Shown here piece by piece: positions 35,015 through 43,585 of a stretch of DNA of 64,000 nt (positions within the stretch are counted from its first letter, which is position 1; every line of letters begins with the position of its first letter). A program made the position numbers and the translations under genes. This DNA comes from Campylobacter showae. GTDB taxonomy: Bacteria; Campylobacterota; Campylobacteria; Campylobacterales; Campylobacteraceae. The stretch is taken from assembly GCF_900573985.1 (NCBI RefSeq), contig NZ_UWOK01000001.1, forward strand, positions 1,240,001 to 1,304,000. The letters run 5' to 3'. The notes beneath the pieces were generated by a model. That model was not told the DNA's origin and did not search any database. It saw only the letters and a list, made by a program, of their open reading frames with translations.

Positions 35015-35447
35015 TTGAGCCCGAAAAATCTAATTTCAAATTTCATTTCAGCGAGTGATGAAATGCTTGCTTTTTTGTCAAATTTAGGTCAAAAGTGGCG
35101 TGTTAGTGACGATGGAGCCGGAGTTTATAGAGCGAAATTTTACTTTTGTCGGCTTAAAGCCCGTTTTGTAAATTTTAAAAGACTATAAAACGGCTGGTTA
35201 CAAAAATTTTGCCGATATTAAAAATTTTCTAAGCTCAAATCCAAGTGTACAAAGTAAAATTTTAAACGGCGAGATAAACTATGTCCGCGACAATCTAACC
35301 GGCGCAGGAGTTAAAATTGCGTCCGAGTATTTTTACGATTTCTTAAAATTTACGGTTGAAAATATCCCCGAGTATTGCTATTTTTGCAGTCCCGATTTTT
35401 TATTTGTCGCGATGGAAGGGTACATAGAATTTGGCGTTTTGGACTAA
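35015..35447 (+). pseudogene. Frameshifted small gene of unknown function
   Basis: Two adjoining reading frames together make one protein of about 143 residues. The first runs from TTG 35015 (AAGGA ribosome site six bases upstream) for about 52 codons: Ser-Pro-Lys-Asn-Leu-Ile-Ser-Asn-Phe ... Gly-Gln-Lys-Trp-Arg-Val-Ser. The second, one base further on, continues as Lys-Asp-Tyr-Lys-Thr-Ala-Gly-Tyr from 35178 to the TAA at 35445-35447. The switch falls in the TTTTAAAA run at 35173-35180, a typical place for a one-base indel. The total length (433 bases) is one more than a multiple of three. I do not recognise the product. It could be a recent pseudogene, a phase-variable gene or a sequencing error. 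Confidence 0.5.
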
Positions 35448-35576
35448 CAGAGCCGCTAAATTTAACCCTTTACAAGCTTGCGTAATCGCCGCAAATCAGC
35501 CTTGCACATGCTGTTGCTTAAAATTGAGCAAATTTGCAAAAATACGTTACCGTTGTCTATTTTTAGCCGCCTGTCT

Positions 35577-35614
35577 TAAAGTTTCTAAACCCCGCCGTAA
35601 ATCAGACGGAGTTT
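35577..35614. terminator. Possible bidirectional hairpin after the catalase operon
   Basis: TTCTAAAC pairs with GTTTAGAA over eight bases and CCGT with ACGG inside. It lies 24 bases after the ankyrin gene stop on the minus strand. The T-run is poor, so termination is only a suggestion. Confidence 0.35.
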
Positions 35615-35637
35615 AGAAGGTTGTAAATGAGTTAAAT

Positions 35638-36126
35638 TTAGGCAGTTTTTGCACTCTTGTTGCTAAAAATTTCTAAAAATTTAACCGCTAGTTTTTGAAA
35701 TATATTTTCTTTTTTACGTTTGCTAAGTAAAAATTTTGCCGTTTCGCTTCTACCAAACATCACCGCAAAAGCCCAAGGCGTCATGCCCAGACCATTATTT
35801 GCTTCGATATCAGCCCCAGCATCAACTAGCGCTTTTACTACATCTAAGTGCCCCTTAAACGCAGCGCCCGCAAGCGGAGTTTGCCCGCGATCGTTGCGTT
35901 CATCTACTCTAGCGCCGTTTGAGAGCAGCACATTTACGGTATTTAGAGCATTGTTGTAACTAGCCAGCATCAAAAGCGTATCGCCTTTGGCTGATTTTAA
36001 ATTTACGCTAAGCCCCGCCTTTATCATTTTTTCTAGCTCGTCTGCTTCGTCTTGTCTGGCAAAATCAAGCGCCATGGCGCAAAGTTCGCTATATCTTTGC
36101 TCTTCAGCCTGCGTTAAATTTGTCAA
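35638..36126 (-). CDS. Ankyrin-repeat protein paired with catalase
   Basis: 162 residues with about three ankyrin repeats (about 40-140), for example [20 protein letters not shown] and Gly-Met-Thr-Pro-Trp-Ala-Phe-Ala. It starts four bases inside the 3' end of katA. In C. jejuni the equivalent gene (Cj1386) next to katA is needed for full catalase activity by helping haem reach KatA. The same role is likely here by context. The C-terminus is short and Lys-rich. Confidence 0.9.
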   Translation of the reverse strand: MTNLTQAEEQRYSELCAMALDFARQDEADELEKMIKAGLSVNLKSAKGDTLLMLASYNNALNTVNVLLSNGARVDERNDRGQTPLAGAAFKGHLDVVKALVDAGADIEANNGLGMTPWAFAVMFGRSETAKFLLSKRKKENIFQKLAVKFLEIFSNKSAKTA

Positions 36127-37559
36127 ATTTTAGCCTTTAGCGCTGCTTTGACGCCGTTTGCGTACTCTGGCGAGATTTGCTCAAAATGCCCTATTGCGCG
36201 CTCTTTTATCGCTTCGCTCACACCAGCCATGCTCTCTGCGATATTGCTAAAAAGCTGTGATTTTTGGCTATCGTTCATTAGTGCAAAAAGCGCTCTAGGT
36301 TGTGAGTAATAATCCTGATCCTCGGCTCTATGGTCGTATCTTTGCATTGCGCCTTCTAAATTTATATCAGGCTCTAGCAGGCTTCTATCTTCTTTGCCGC
36401 CGCCAAAGCTGTTTGGCTCATAGTAGGCCTTGTCGTCGAGTTCATACATTCCGTTATTCATCGCACCGCCCACGACGTAGGTGTTTATTTCGCTTATCGG
36501 ACGATTTACGCTTAGCTGCGCGTAGTGCGTGCCTATGCGGTATCTTTGAGCGTCCGGATAGCTAAAGATTCTGGCTTGAAGCATTTTATCGGGGCTAAAG
36601 CTGATACCAGGGACTATATTTGACGGGCTAAATGCGGCTTGCTCTACTTCGTTGAAATAATTTTTAGGATTTTCATTTAGCGTCATGACGCCAACGTCGA
36701 TAAGCGGAAATTCCTTATGCGACCATGTTTTGGTTAGATCAAACGGGTTAAATTTGACGCTTTTTGCTTGATCTTGGGTCATTATTTGGATTTTAAAATC
36801 CCAACTTGGAAAATCTCCTTTTTCTATGCTTTCAAAGAGGTCTCTTTGGTTGCTCTCCCTGTCTTTTGCGATTATTTGCGCGGCTTCATCGTTGGTTAAA
36901 TTTTTAATGCCTTGACGAGTTTTGAGGTGAAATTTGACCCAGAATCTCTCGTTTTTGTCATTTATCAAGCTATAGGTGTGGCTGCCAAATCCATGCATAT
37001 GGCGGTAGCTAGCAGGTATGCCGCGGTCGCTCATTAAAATCGTAACTTGATGCATAGTTTCAGGGCTCAAACTCCAAAAATCCCAAGCGGCTTCGTTTGA
37101 ACGTAGATGCGTGCGCGGGTCGCGTTTTTGAGTATGGATGAAATCGGGGAATTTATACGGGTCTTTGATGAAAAAAATTGGAGTGTTGTTTCCGACCAAG
37201 TCCCAGTTACCATCTTTTGTGTAAAATTTAATCGCAAAGCCCCTTACGTCGCGCTCGGCATCGGCCGCTCCGGCCTCTCCGGCTACGGTAGAAAATCTCA
37301 GGAACAGCCTCGTTTTCTCGCCTTTTTGCAAGACGTTTGCTTTGGTATAGCGTGAGATATCGTGCGTGATCTCTAGAGTACCGTACGCAGCGCTACCTTT
37401 TGCATGGACGGCTCTTTCCGGGATGCGTTCTCTGTTTTGGTGGGCTAGCTTTTCAAGTAGTTGATAATCTTGCAGCATTATGCCGCCGCGGCTGCCCGCG
37501 GTGAGCGAGTTTTGATTGTCGGCTATCGGATTGCCTGAAGTGGTAGTTAGTTTTTTCAT
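36123..37559 (-). CDS. katA: Haem catalase KatA
   Basis: 478 residues, small-subunit monofunctional catalase. Catalytic His-52 (Ala-Val-His-Ala-Lys-Gly) and Asn-125 (Val-Gly-Asn-Asn-Thr-Pro-Ile-Phe-Phe) and the haem ligand Tyr-334 ([12 protein letters not shown]) are all present. It breaks down hydrogen peroxide and protects this microaerophile. The downstream ankyrin gene overlaps by four bases. A perfect 10-base inverted repeat lies at the expected -35 position and may be a PerR or Fur site. Confidence 0.97.
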   Translation of the reverse strand: MKKLTTTSGNPIADNQNSLTAGSRGGIMLQDYQLLEKLAHQNRERIPERAVHAKGSAAYGTLEITHDISRYTKANVLQKGEKTRLFLRFSTVAGEAGAADAERDVRGFAIKFYTKDGNWDLVGNNTPIFFIKDPYKFPDFIHTQKRDPRTHLRSNEAAWDFWSLSPETMHQVTILMSDRGIPASYRHMHGFGSHTYSLINDKNERFWVKFHLKTRQGIKNLTNDEAAQIIAKDRESNQRDLFESIEKGDFPSWDFKIQIMTQDQAKSVKFNPFDLTKTWSHKEFPLIDVGVMTLNENPKNYFNEVEQAAFSPSNIVPGISFSPDKMLQARIFSYPDAQRYRIGTHYAQLSVNRPISEINTYVVGGAMNNGMYELDDKAYYEPNSFGGGKEDRSLLEPDINLEGAMQRYDHRAEDQDYYSQPRALFALMNDSQKSQLFSNIAESMAGVSEAIKERAIGHFEQISPEYANGVKAALKAKI

Positions 37560-37594
37560 ATTCTTTCCTTTTTAATAAAAATTGTTATTTCGGA

Positions 37595-37600
37595 ATTATA
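37595..37600 (-). promoter_or_regulatory. Probable katA -10 box (TATAAT)
   Basis: Perfect TATAAT on the minus strand, about 36 bases upstream of the katA ATG. Confidence 0.6.
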
Positions 37601-37614
37601 CTTATTTAGAATAA

Positions 37615-37638
37615 AATTTTTATTAAATAATAAAAATT
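37615..37638 (-). promoter_or_regulatory. Inverted repeat in the katA promoter, candidate PerR/Fur operator
   Basis: AATTTTTATT, four bases, AATAAAAATT: a perfect 10-base dyad that covers the -35 region relative to the -10 box at 37595. katA is PerR-controlled in C. jejuni and such operators are AT-rich dyads. This is inference from position and symmetry only. Confidence 0.45.
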
Positions 37639-37639
37639 A

Positions 37640-38156
37640 CTAATAAATAATCTTATAAATTTGGAGCTATAGAAAAAGGCTATCTATAACTTAACTACAT
37701 TCAAGGAAGCAGTAGGTTGCGATGAGAGCTGCGTTCTTAAAAATAACAAACGTAGCGAAGTAAAAATAAGTACGTAGCCTATGGATATAGAGGTCTCAAA
37801 AGTATCTAATTTGACTAAAATTTGAAAATAACGCTATTGAACTAAAAGAAAAGAGGTTTTAATTCAACTTCACTCGTACTAAGCGTAGATTATCTAAATT
37901 TAAAAGGAAGAAGAAAGAGAATTTCTTAAGTTTAATTGAGCCAAATAAATATTTACCGGTGATCGGTTTACTCTATTGCGTCTTTTGTATCGTTAGTTTT
38001 AAGACTATCTCTAAAAAATATAGGAATTAATAATTTTTTCATAGAAAGATTCATAAAGCGCTTGCTTAAAAGTATAAATTTATGCTGCGATTATAACAAA
38101 ATTTGGTTTTAGCTCGCTTTTGATATAATCGCGAAAAATTTTAAAAATGAGAGAAA
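37640..38156. other. Divergent AT-rich spacer between katA and the DKNYY block
   Basis: About 515 bases with no gene. It contains a palindrome-like segment ACGTAGC ... TACGTAGC with an embedded TAGCGAAG (37750-37779) and a degenerate dyad element (copy F). The promoter of the following small gene is probably TATAAT at 38121-38126 (TTGATATAATCG). The sequence is more AT-rich than the flanking core genes. Confidence 0.45.
37920..38035 (+). repeat. Degenerate dyad intergenic element, copy F
   Basis: Shares with copy E the run AAATAAATA, then CGG, GATCGGTTT and a downstream ACTATCTC...AAAATATA segment corresponding to ATCATCTCAAGATATA. The stems are no longer complementary, so this looks like a decayed copy. 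Unlike the others it does not follow a plus-strand gene. Confidence 0.4.
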
Positions 38157-38375
38157 ATGGTATTAAATGACCTGATAGACGTTAGTAAAAAAAATGGCGC
38201 AGATGAAATTTTAAACGGTATAAATTTTAGCATAAATGAAAAGAGCGGCGTTTTGCTAGCAAGCGACTCTAAAATTTATCAAGAAGTAGGCCTTACCGCG
38301 CTTTATAACGAGCTAGAAGAGCTTGAAAACGACTATTTTGAAGTGCTTGAGATCGCCGAGGAGCTAAAATGTTAA
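38157..38375 (+). CDS. Small acidic hypothetical protein
   Basis: 72 residues, not recognised. The N-terminal half contains Asn-Gly-Ile-Asn-Phe-Ser-Ile-Asn-Glu-Lys-Ser-Gly-Val-Leu-Leu. The C-terminal half is a Glu/Leu-rich helix (Leu-Tyr-Asn-Glu-Leu-Glu-Glu-Leu-Glu-Asn-Asp-Tyr). There is no signal peptide or membrane segment. Its stop overlaps the start of the first DKNYY-type gene by seven bases, so it is part of that transcription unit. A good -10 box (TATAAT, 38121-38126) precedes it. It could be a cytoplasmic regulator or partner, but nothing shows this. Confidence 0.6.
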   Translation: MVLNDLIDVSKKNGADEILNGINFSINEKSGVLLASDSKIYQEVGLTALYNELEELENDYFEVLEIAEELKC

Positions 38376-39883
38376 AAAAACATCCGCTAATTTCCGTAAT
38401 GATCGCCATTGTTGTAATATTTTTTGCTACCTACTTTTTTATCTTTGGGTTAGTTTCTATTTTAGATGACGATATTGGCGATAGTAAAGAGCTAAATAAT
38501 AGCTTTTTTTACGTCAAAGATGACAAGGTCTATGCCATGGTGCCAAGCGGCGGTAAATTTGAGCTAATAGGCGTGAGGGCTAGTAAATTTAGATACATTG
38601 ACACCGGCAAATACGACAACAGAAACGTTGGCGCTAGCGATAAGGCGGTGTATTGCGGTAATCTCGTGATGAGCGGGCTTGATCCAAATGGCGTTAGAGC
38701 GCTTGGCAATGGCTACTTTGGCGATGGCAAGATAACATATTTTTGCGATAGCGTAAGCGAGACAAACCTCGAAATATCCGCACTTAAAGAGTTTTGGGAC
38801 ATCTTCTCACATAAAATGTTTAATACTCCAAAAGCGCAAACTCATATCTATAAATTTAGAGAGGTTAATAACACAAATTTAGCAGCGATCTTGGGCTTTG
38901 GCTATGCAAGCGACGGAGTAAAGGTCTATCATGAGGGCAAAGAGCTAGATCGCGCAAATGCCAGCAAAATGCGATATATCGAGCAGGTATCTGGCAGAAA
39001 GAGCGTGCATTTTACGACTGACGGAGAAAATGTCTATTATGACAGCACAAAATTAGGGATCAAATTTAGCCCACAAATGCGTGATATCGGCGAGATATGG
39101 CGCATTCACTATCTTTATGAGCCAAATTCTGGCATGGTCTATGCAAATGATCATGAATTTGACCCAAAATTTGCCCCATACGAGCCACTTTTTAACCTAG
39201 AAGATAAGCACGCCTATCACGCTCTTTTTCGCGGTAAAGGCGGTATCTATCACTGGGAGCGAAAGTGGCAGTGGTATAACAGCATAGATGAGGGTGAGTT
39301 TGTAAGGGATGGCGATGATCCGTTTAAAGGCGAGATAACGCCGCTATATGGCGACGTGGTGATAAGTGATGGCAAGACATATTTTTTAAAAACCTATGAA
39401 ATTTGGCACAACACAAAAAATAACCACAGCCTAAGCTCGCGCCACACGTCTATCGTAAGGCTTGATACAAAAGAGCAGTGGCGAAAGATAGGTCTTGTAA
39501 GAAACGATGGCTACGGAGCGGTCTATGCAAACGGCGATAAGACATATTATTTTGATAATGTTGGCTACGGCTGGCGTTTTAACAGCAGTGTTTATGATAT
39601 AAACGACCTTGGCGTGGTTGAAATTCTCACTCGTCCTTATGACTCAAATGTTAAGAATTTAAAACTTGATGAGATAGTAAAAATGGTAGATCAAGGCGCT
39701 ATGACGCCGACTGAAGGCGAGGTGGTGATCGATGCGATAAGCGACTTTGATGATTACTCGCAAAAATATGCCTACTGGATATTTTTAGCCATTGCATTTA
39801 TAGTCTCGGTGGTTGGCGCTATTTTTAAAAATAAAAAGCAAGCAAATAAGCTTAAAAAAAGGGTAGATGATTATAGATTATGA
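38369..39883 (+). CDS. DKNYY-type membrane protein, copy 1
   Basis: 504 residues with a membrane helix at about 10-33 and another at about 467-488. The long loop between is made of beta-rich units such as Ser-Asp-Lys-Ala-Val-Tyr-Cys-Gly, Asp-Gly-Lys-Ile-Thr-Tyr-Phe-Cys, Asp-Gly-Glu-Asn-Val-Tyr-Tyr-Asp and Asn-Gly-Asp-Lys-Thr-Tyr-Tyr-Phe. These resemble DKNYY repeats (a phosphate-free beta unit of unknown role that places Tyr pairs after Asp/Lys). The loop is probably periplasmic. It is clearly paralogous to the next gene. Codon use is more A/T-rich (GAT, AAA, GCA) than in flanking core genes. Confidence 0.68.
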   Translation: MLKKHPLISVMIAIVVIFFATYFFIFGLVSILDDDIGDSKELNNSFFYVKDDKVYAMVPSGGKFELIGVRASKFRYIDTGKYDNRNVGASDKAVYCGNLVMSGLDPNGVRALGNGYFGDGKITYFCDSVSETNLEISALKEFWDIFSHKMFNTPKAQTHIYKFREVNNTNLAAILGFGYASDGVKVYHEGKELDRANASKMRYIEQVSGRKSVHFTTDGENVYYDSTKLGIKFSPQMRDIGEIWRIHYLYEPNSGMVYANDHEFDPKFAPYEPLFNLEDKHAYHALFRGKGGIYHWERKWQWYNSIDEGEFVRDGDDPFKGEITPLYGDVVISDGKTYFLKTYEIWHNTKNNHSLSSRHTSIVRLDTKEQWRKIGLVRNDGYGAVYANGDKTYYFDNVGYGWRFNSSVYDINDLGVVEILTRPYDSNVKNLKLDEIVKMVDQGAMTPTEGEVVIDAISDFDDYSQKYAYWIFLAIAFIVSVVGAIFKNKKQANKLKKRVDDYRL

Positions 39884-41337
39884 GAAAAATTGCGACTAAG
39901 ATACTTTTTCTTTTTGTCATTTTGACGCTATGTTTTGTTTTGGCAATGCTTTATCTGTGGTGTGAGGGAGAGTATCAAAGAGGCTTTTCAAACATTGATA
40001 GTAGCGAGTTTTACCGCTCGCCTGAGGGTAAAATTTACGTTCAAATTTCAGGTAGTGGCAAGTATGAGCTAAAAGGCGTCGATGAGGCTAGTTTTAGGGT
40101 CTTAAAGCTAAAACACGCGTATGATTACTCAAACGTGGCGGCTGATAAAAACAGCGTCTATTGCGCTAGAGAAATTTTGCCTGGTCTTGATCCAAAAAGT
40201 GCCAAAGTGCTTGGCAATGGCTATATAAGTGACGGCAAGATAAGCTATTATTGCAGCACTAGAAGCGAGAAAGAGGCGGGATTTAGCGAATTTAGTGCCA
40301 TTATGAAAAACCTTGCTCACGTTTTTATAAAAAGCTACGATGATAGCTCATATTTTTATAGGACAAAGCTGGTTGAAAGTGCAAATTTAGAGCCTATATT
40401 TGACGCTGGCTTTGCAAGAGATGGCGGCACGCTTTACTACAAGGGCGAAAAGCTTGACGCGCAGCCTAGCGAGCTAAGATACATCACGGCAGAAAATGGC
40501 GCTCCTAGCGGATATTACACAGACGGCAAAAGCCTATTTTTAGGCTTTTATAAGCTTGATACAAGCTACACAGATGGGACGCGCCAGATATGCTACGACC
40601 CAAAGCACGATATAGAATATCTTTTTGAGCCAAAAAGTGGGGCGGCGTTTGCAAATGAGCGTAAATTTAGCACCCAAAATATGCCTTATAGCGCCATTTA
40701 TAGCGTGGATAACGTGCACTCGTTTTGGCCTCTTTTTGCCAGCAAAGATGGAATTTACTTTTGGGATGGCAGTAAAAACGAACAGGCTAAAATTTCAGAC
40801 TACCAGCTAAAAGGCGAGTTAAAAAGGCTCTTTGCTGACGTTTTTGTAGATGAGAGTTCAGCGTATTTTTTACAGCAAGGCGAAGAGTGGCAGCGCTCAA
40901 AGCACGGCAGGCACTTAGTGGCGCAAACAGTCTCTTTATATAAATTTGCCCCAAATAGCTCTTGGCGTGAGATAGGGCTGGTAAAAGATGGCGAGTATGG
41001 CGCTGTATATGCAAACGGCGATAAGCTCTATTTTTTTAGCAAGATAAAGCCATTTTATGGCATAAAGCATAGCGTTTATGAGGTGGTTGATCTTGGAGCG
41101 GTTGAAATTTTAACCAGGCCGCCGCACTTTCAGGGCAAGAATCTAGAGGCAAAAGATATTTACGAGCTTATAAAAACCGGCGCGCTAGTACCTGCTAGCG
41201 GCGAGGAGGTGGCGATATCTCGCATCGAGGTAGAAAAGCCGACCATCATACTTTATATCACATTTGGCATCGCTTTTATCGTTGCGATCATTTTTGGAGT
41301 GACAAAAGCTAGAAGCGCAAAAAGAGACTTCATATAA
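39880..41337 (+). CDS. DKNYY-type membrane protein, copy 2
   Basis: 485 residues, same topology as copy 1: N-terminal helix (about 8-28), long beta-repeat region, C-terminal helix (about 457-475). Shared segments include Val-Tyr/Ile-Cys ... Gly-Leu-Asp-Pro-Lys/Asn-Ser/Gly-Ala/Val-Lys/Arg-Val/Ala-Leu-Gly-Asn-Gly-Tyr, Leu-Phe/Tyr-Glu-Pro-Lys/Asn-Ser-Gly and Gly-Ala-Val-Tyr-Ala-Asn-Gly-Asp-Lys. It begins four bases inside copy 1. The pair could form a heteromer, but the function is unknown. A strong terminator-like hairpin follows at 41375. Confidence 0.68.
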   Translation: MRKIATKILFLFVILTLCFVLAMLYLWCEGEYQRGFSNIDSSEFYRSPEGKIYVQISGSGKYELKGVDEASFRVLKLKHAYDYSNVAADKNSVYCAREILPGLDPKSAKVLGNGYISDGKISYYCSTRSEKEAGFSEFSAIMKNLAHVFIKSYDDSSYFYRTKLVESANLEPIFDAGFARDGGTLYYKGEKLDAQPSELRYITAENGAPSGYYTDGKSLFLGFYKLDTSYTDGTRQICYDPKHDIEYLFEPKSGAAFANERKFSTQNMPYSAIYSVDNVHSFWPLFASKDGIYFWDGSKNEQAKISDYQLKGELKRLFADVFVDESSAYFLQQGEEWQRSKHGRHLVAQTVSLYKFAPNSSWREIGLVKDGEYGAVYANGDKLYFFSKIKPFYGIKHSVYEVVDLGAVEILTRPPHFQGKNLEAKDIYELIKTGALVPASGEEVAISRIEVEKPTIILYITFGIAFIVAIIFGVTKARSAKRDFI

Positions 41338-41374
41338 ATTTGATGTAAATTTTCAAAACGCCTTTTTGCAGTGG

Positions 41375-41412
41375 TTTACTCCTTAAATTTAGCCAAAAAT
41401 TTAAGGAGTAAA
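41375..41412 (+). terminator. Hairpin ending the DKNYY operon
   Basis: TTTACTCCTTAAATTT pairs perfectly over 16 bases with AAATTTAAGGAGTAAA around an AGCCAA loop, followed by TTTGACATATTT. It also argues against a start for the next gene at 41371. Confidence 0.7.
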
Positions 41413-41475
41413 TTTGACATATTTACTCTTTTTTGTTATTTTAAAGTGAAGCTGAAATTTACAAAAAGGAGAAAA

Positions 41476-43416
41476 ATGATCAAATTTCAAAGGTCTAAAT
41501 TTAACAACTCGGTGTTTATCCCATCGCTTGTTGTCATATTTTTAATAACGGCATTTGCAGCAATATTTCCAAATTTCTCAAATGAGTTTTTTAAAGGTAT
41601 GCAAAACTACATCGCGGCCAAATTTGGCTGGTTTTACATCCTGGCCGTCGCCGTCATACTTCTAAGCATCATCATCCTTGGCTTTAGCAAGCTTGGCGAG
41701 ATCAAACTGGGAGCCGATCACGTAAAGCCGGAGCACAAAAATATCTCGTGGTTTTCTATGCTTTTTGCCGCCGGCATGGGCATCGGGCTTGTATTTTTTG
41801 GCGTGGCCGAGCCGCTCATGCACTATCTAAATCCGCCGCTCGGCGACGCGCAAACTATCGCAGCGCAAAAACTTGCGATGAATATCACCTTCTTTCACTG
41901 GGGTATGGGCGCATGGTCGGTCTATGCTATCGTGGCGTTAATTCTCGCCTTTTTCTCGTATAGACACGGCTTGCCGCTCACGCTTAGATCGGCGTTTTAT
42001 CCGATCATCGGAGATAAAATTTACGGCAAGATAGGCAACGCTATCGACACATTTGCCGTCGTGGCGACGCTATTTGGCGTGGCGACATCGCTAGGATACG
42101 GTGTACTTCAGGTAAATGCGGGCCTTACGCACGTTTTTGGCCTGCCGACTATGCATATCACGCTTCTTATCGTGCTTTGTTTTGCAGCGACCATCTCAGC
42201 GGCAAGCGGCGTAGATAAAGGGATTAAAATTTTATCAAACTCAAACATCGCGCTAGCTATATGTTTTATGTTTTTGATACTATTTTTAGGCGATACGACG
42301 CAGCTTTTAAAGTCGTTTGTGCAAAATAGCGGCGACTACGTCTCGACGCTTATTTCAAACACCTTTAACCTCTACGCCTACGAGAGGCAAAATGAGAGCT
42401 GGCTTGGCGGTTGGACGCTGCTATACTGGGCTTGGTGGCTATCTTGGTCGCCGTTTGTGGGGCTTTTTATCGCCAAAATTTCAAAGGGCAGGACGATAAG
42501 AGAATTTGTGATCGGCGTACTTTTCGTGCCAACTGGTTTTACCTTTGCTTGGATGAGCTTTTTTGGTAACTCGGCGATCGCGCTTGTTCAGGGCGGATTT
42601 AGCGAGCTTGCTACGACCGTAAATTCCGACTCGGCTTCGGCGCTTTTTATGTTTTTAGAAAAATTTAGCTTCTCAGGCGTGCTAAGCACGATCGCGGTCT
42701 TTATGATCGTCATATTTTTCGTCACTTCGGCCGACTCAGCGGCGATCGTGATGAACATGCTTTGCTCAAACGGCAAGGACGATACGCCGGTTTGGCAAAA
42801 GGTCTTTTGGGGCGTTACAGTGGGCGTCGTGGCGGCATTTTTGATGCTAGCCGGCGGCCTTGGCTCGCTTCAAGCGCTTACTATCGCTACGGCGCTGCCG
42901 TTTGCCATAGTGCTACTTGGCGCCATTTACGGGCTATTTAAGGCGCTGCGCGTCGATGTGACCAAAAAAGAGACAAATAACTTTAACAACATGCCTCTTA
43001 GCGATCTTTCAAAGCCGTGGCAAGAGCGTCTAAGTGCGATCATCACGCTACCTAGCAAAAAAGACGGCAGTAAATTTCTAAACGAAGTCGTGCTAAAAGC
43101 CTTTAACGAGCTAAAAGATGAATTTGCCAAAAACGGCCTTGAGGCAAATGTAACAAAAGCTGAAAATTTCGTAAATTTAAACGTCGGGCTTGGCGACGAG
43201 ATGGACTTTAGATACGGCGTATATCTCACCAAAAGCCAGAGCCCGGACTACACTAGAGAGCTTGAAGGCGACGATCTTTACTACAGAGCCGAGGTATATC
43301 TAAAAGAGGGCGGTCAAGACTACGACGTGCTTGGTTGGAGCGAGGCCACGCTGATAAACGACGTCATCGAGCAATACCGCAAACATATGCAGTTCTTGCA
43401 TGTAGTTAGAAAATAA
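41476..43416 (+). CDS. BCCT-family betaine/choline/carnitine-type transporter
   Basis: 646 residues from the ATG at 41476 (AAGGAG site); a longer frame from 41371 would start in the upstream terminator and is rejected. About 12 membrane helices lie between 15 and 510. The BCCT signature, Trp-Thr-Leu-Leu-Tyr-Trp-Ala-Trp-Trp-Leu-Ser-Trp-Ser-Pro-Phe-Val-Gly, is near residue 310. A glycine-rich early helix (Ala-Ala-Gly-Met-Gly-Ile-Gly) is also typical. The cytoplasmic C-terminal domain of about 130 residues ends in an Arg/Lys helix, as in osmosensing members such as BetP. It imports a quaternary ammonium compatible solute. Confidence 0.9.
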   Translation: MIKFQRSKFNNSVFIPSLVVIFLITAFAAIFPNFSNEFFKGMQNYIAAKFGWFYILAVAVILLSIIILGFSKLGEIKLGADHVKPEHKNISWFSMLFAAGMGIGLVFFGVAEPLMHYLNPPLGDAQTIAAQKLAMNITFFHWGMGAWSVYAIVALILAFFSYRHGLPLTLRSAFYPIIGDKIYGKIGNAIDTFAVVATLFGVATSLGYGVLQVNAGLTHVFGLPTMHITLLIVLCFAATISAASGVDKGIKILSNSNIALAICFMFLILFLGDTTQLLKSFVQNSGDYVSTLISNTFNLYAYERQNESWLGGWTLLYWAWWLSWSPFVGLFIAKISKGRTIREFVIGVLFVPTGFTFAWMSFFGNSAIALVQGGFSELATTVNSDSASALFMFLEKFSFSGVLSTIAVFMIVIFFVTSADSAAIVMNMLCSNGKDDTPVWQKVFWGVTVGVVAAFLMLAGGLGSLQALTIATALPFAIVLLGAIYGLFKALRVDVTKKETNNFNNMPLSDLSKPWQERLSAIITLPSKKDGSKFLNEVVLKAFNELKDEFAKNGLEANVTKAENFVNLNVGLGDEMDFRYGVYLTKSQSPDYTRELEGDDLYYRAEVYLKEGGQDYDVLGWSEATLINDVIEQYRKHMQFLHVVRK

Positions 43417-43422
43417 TAATTT

Positions 43423-43451
43423 GGCGTAAATTTGCATAAATTTACGCCTTT
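43423..43451 (+). terminator. Terminator of the BCCT gene
   Basis: GGCGTAAATTT / AAATTTACGCC, perfect over 11 bases with a GCAT loop, then TTT. It starts seven bases after the stop codon. The two arms each contain an AAATTT word, showing how the word can be recruited into hairpins. Confidence 0.8.
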
Positions 43452-43585
43452 AAATTTATGCCAAGTAGCCTTTTTCTAATAATATTTACAAATTTTAATC
43501 CGGATTTGTTTTAAATTTTAAAGATGGTTCTAAAAACTTTAAATAAAATTTTTATATAATCTCTCTTTTTCACAAAGGTATACAG

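Noticed and set aside
35112..35171. Short ATG frame running into an in-frame TAA before the downstream part of the pseudogene
   Set aside because: The alternative frame from TTG 35015 gives a longer protein-like sequence with a ribosome site; the frameshift explanation fits better than a nonsense mutation.
41371..41475. 35-residue N-terminal extension of the BCCT transporter
   Set aside because: It starts inside a 16-base hairpin that looks like a terminator; the ATG at 41476 has a strong AAGGAG site and the normal family N-terminus.
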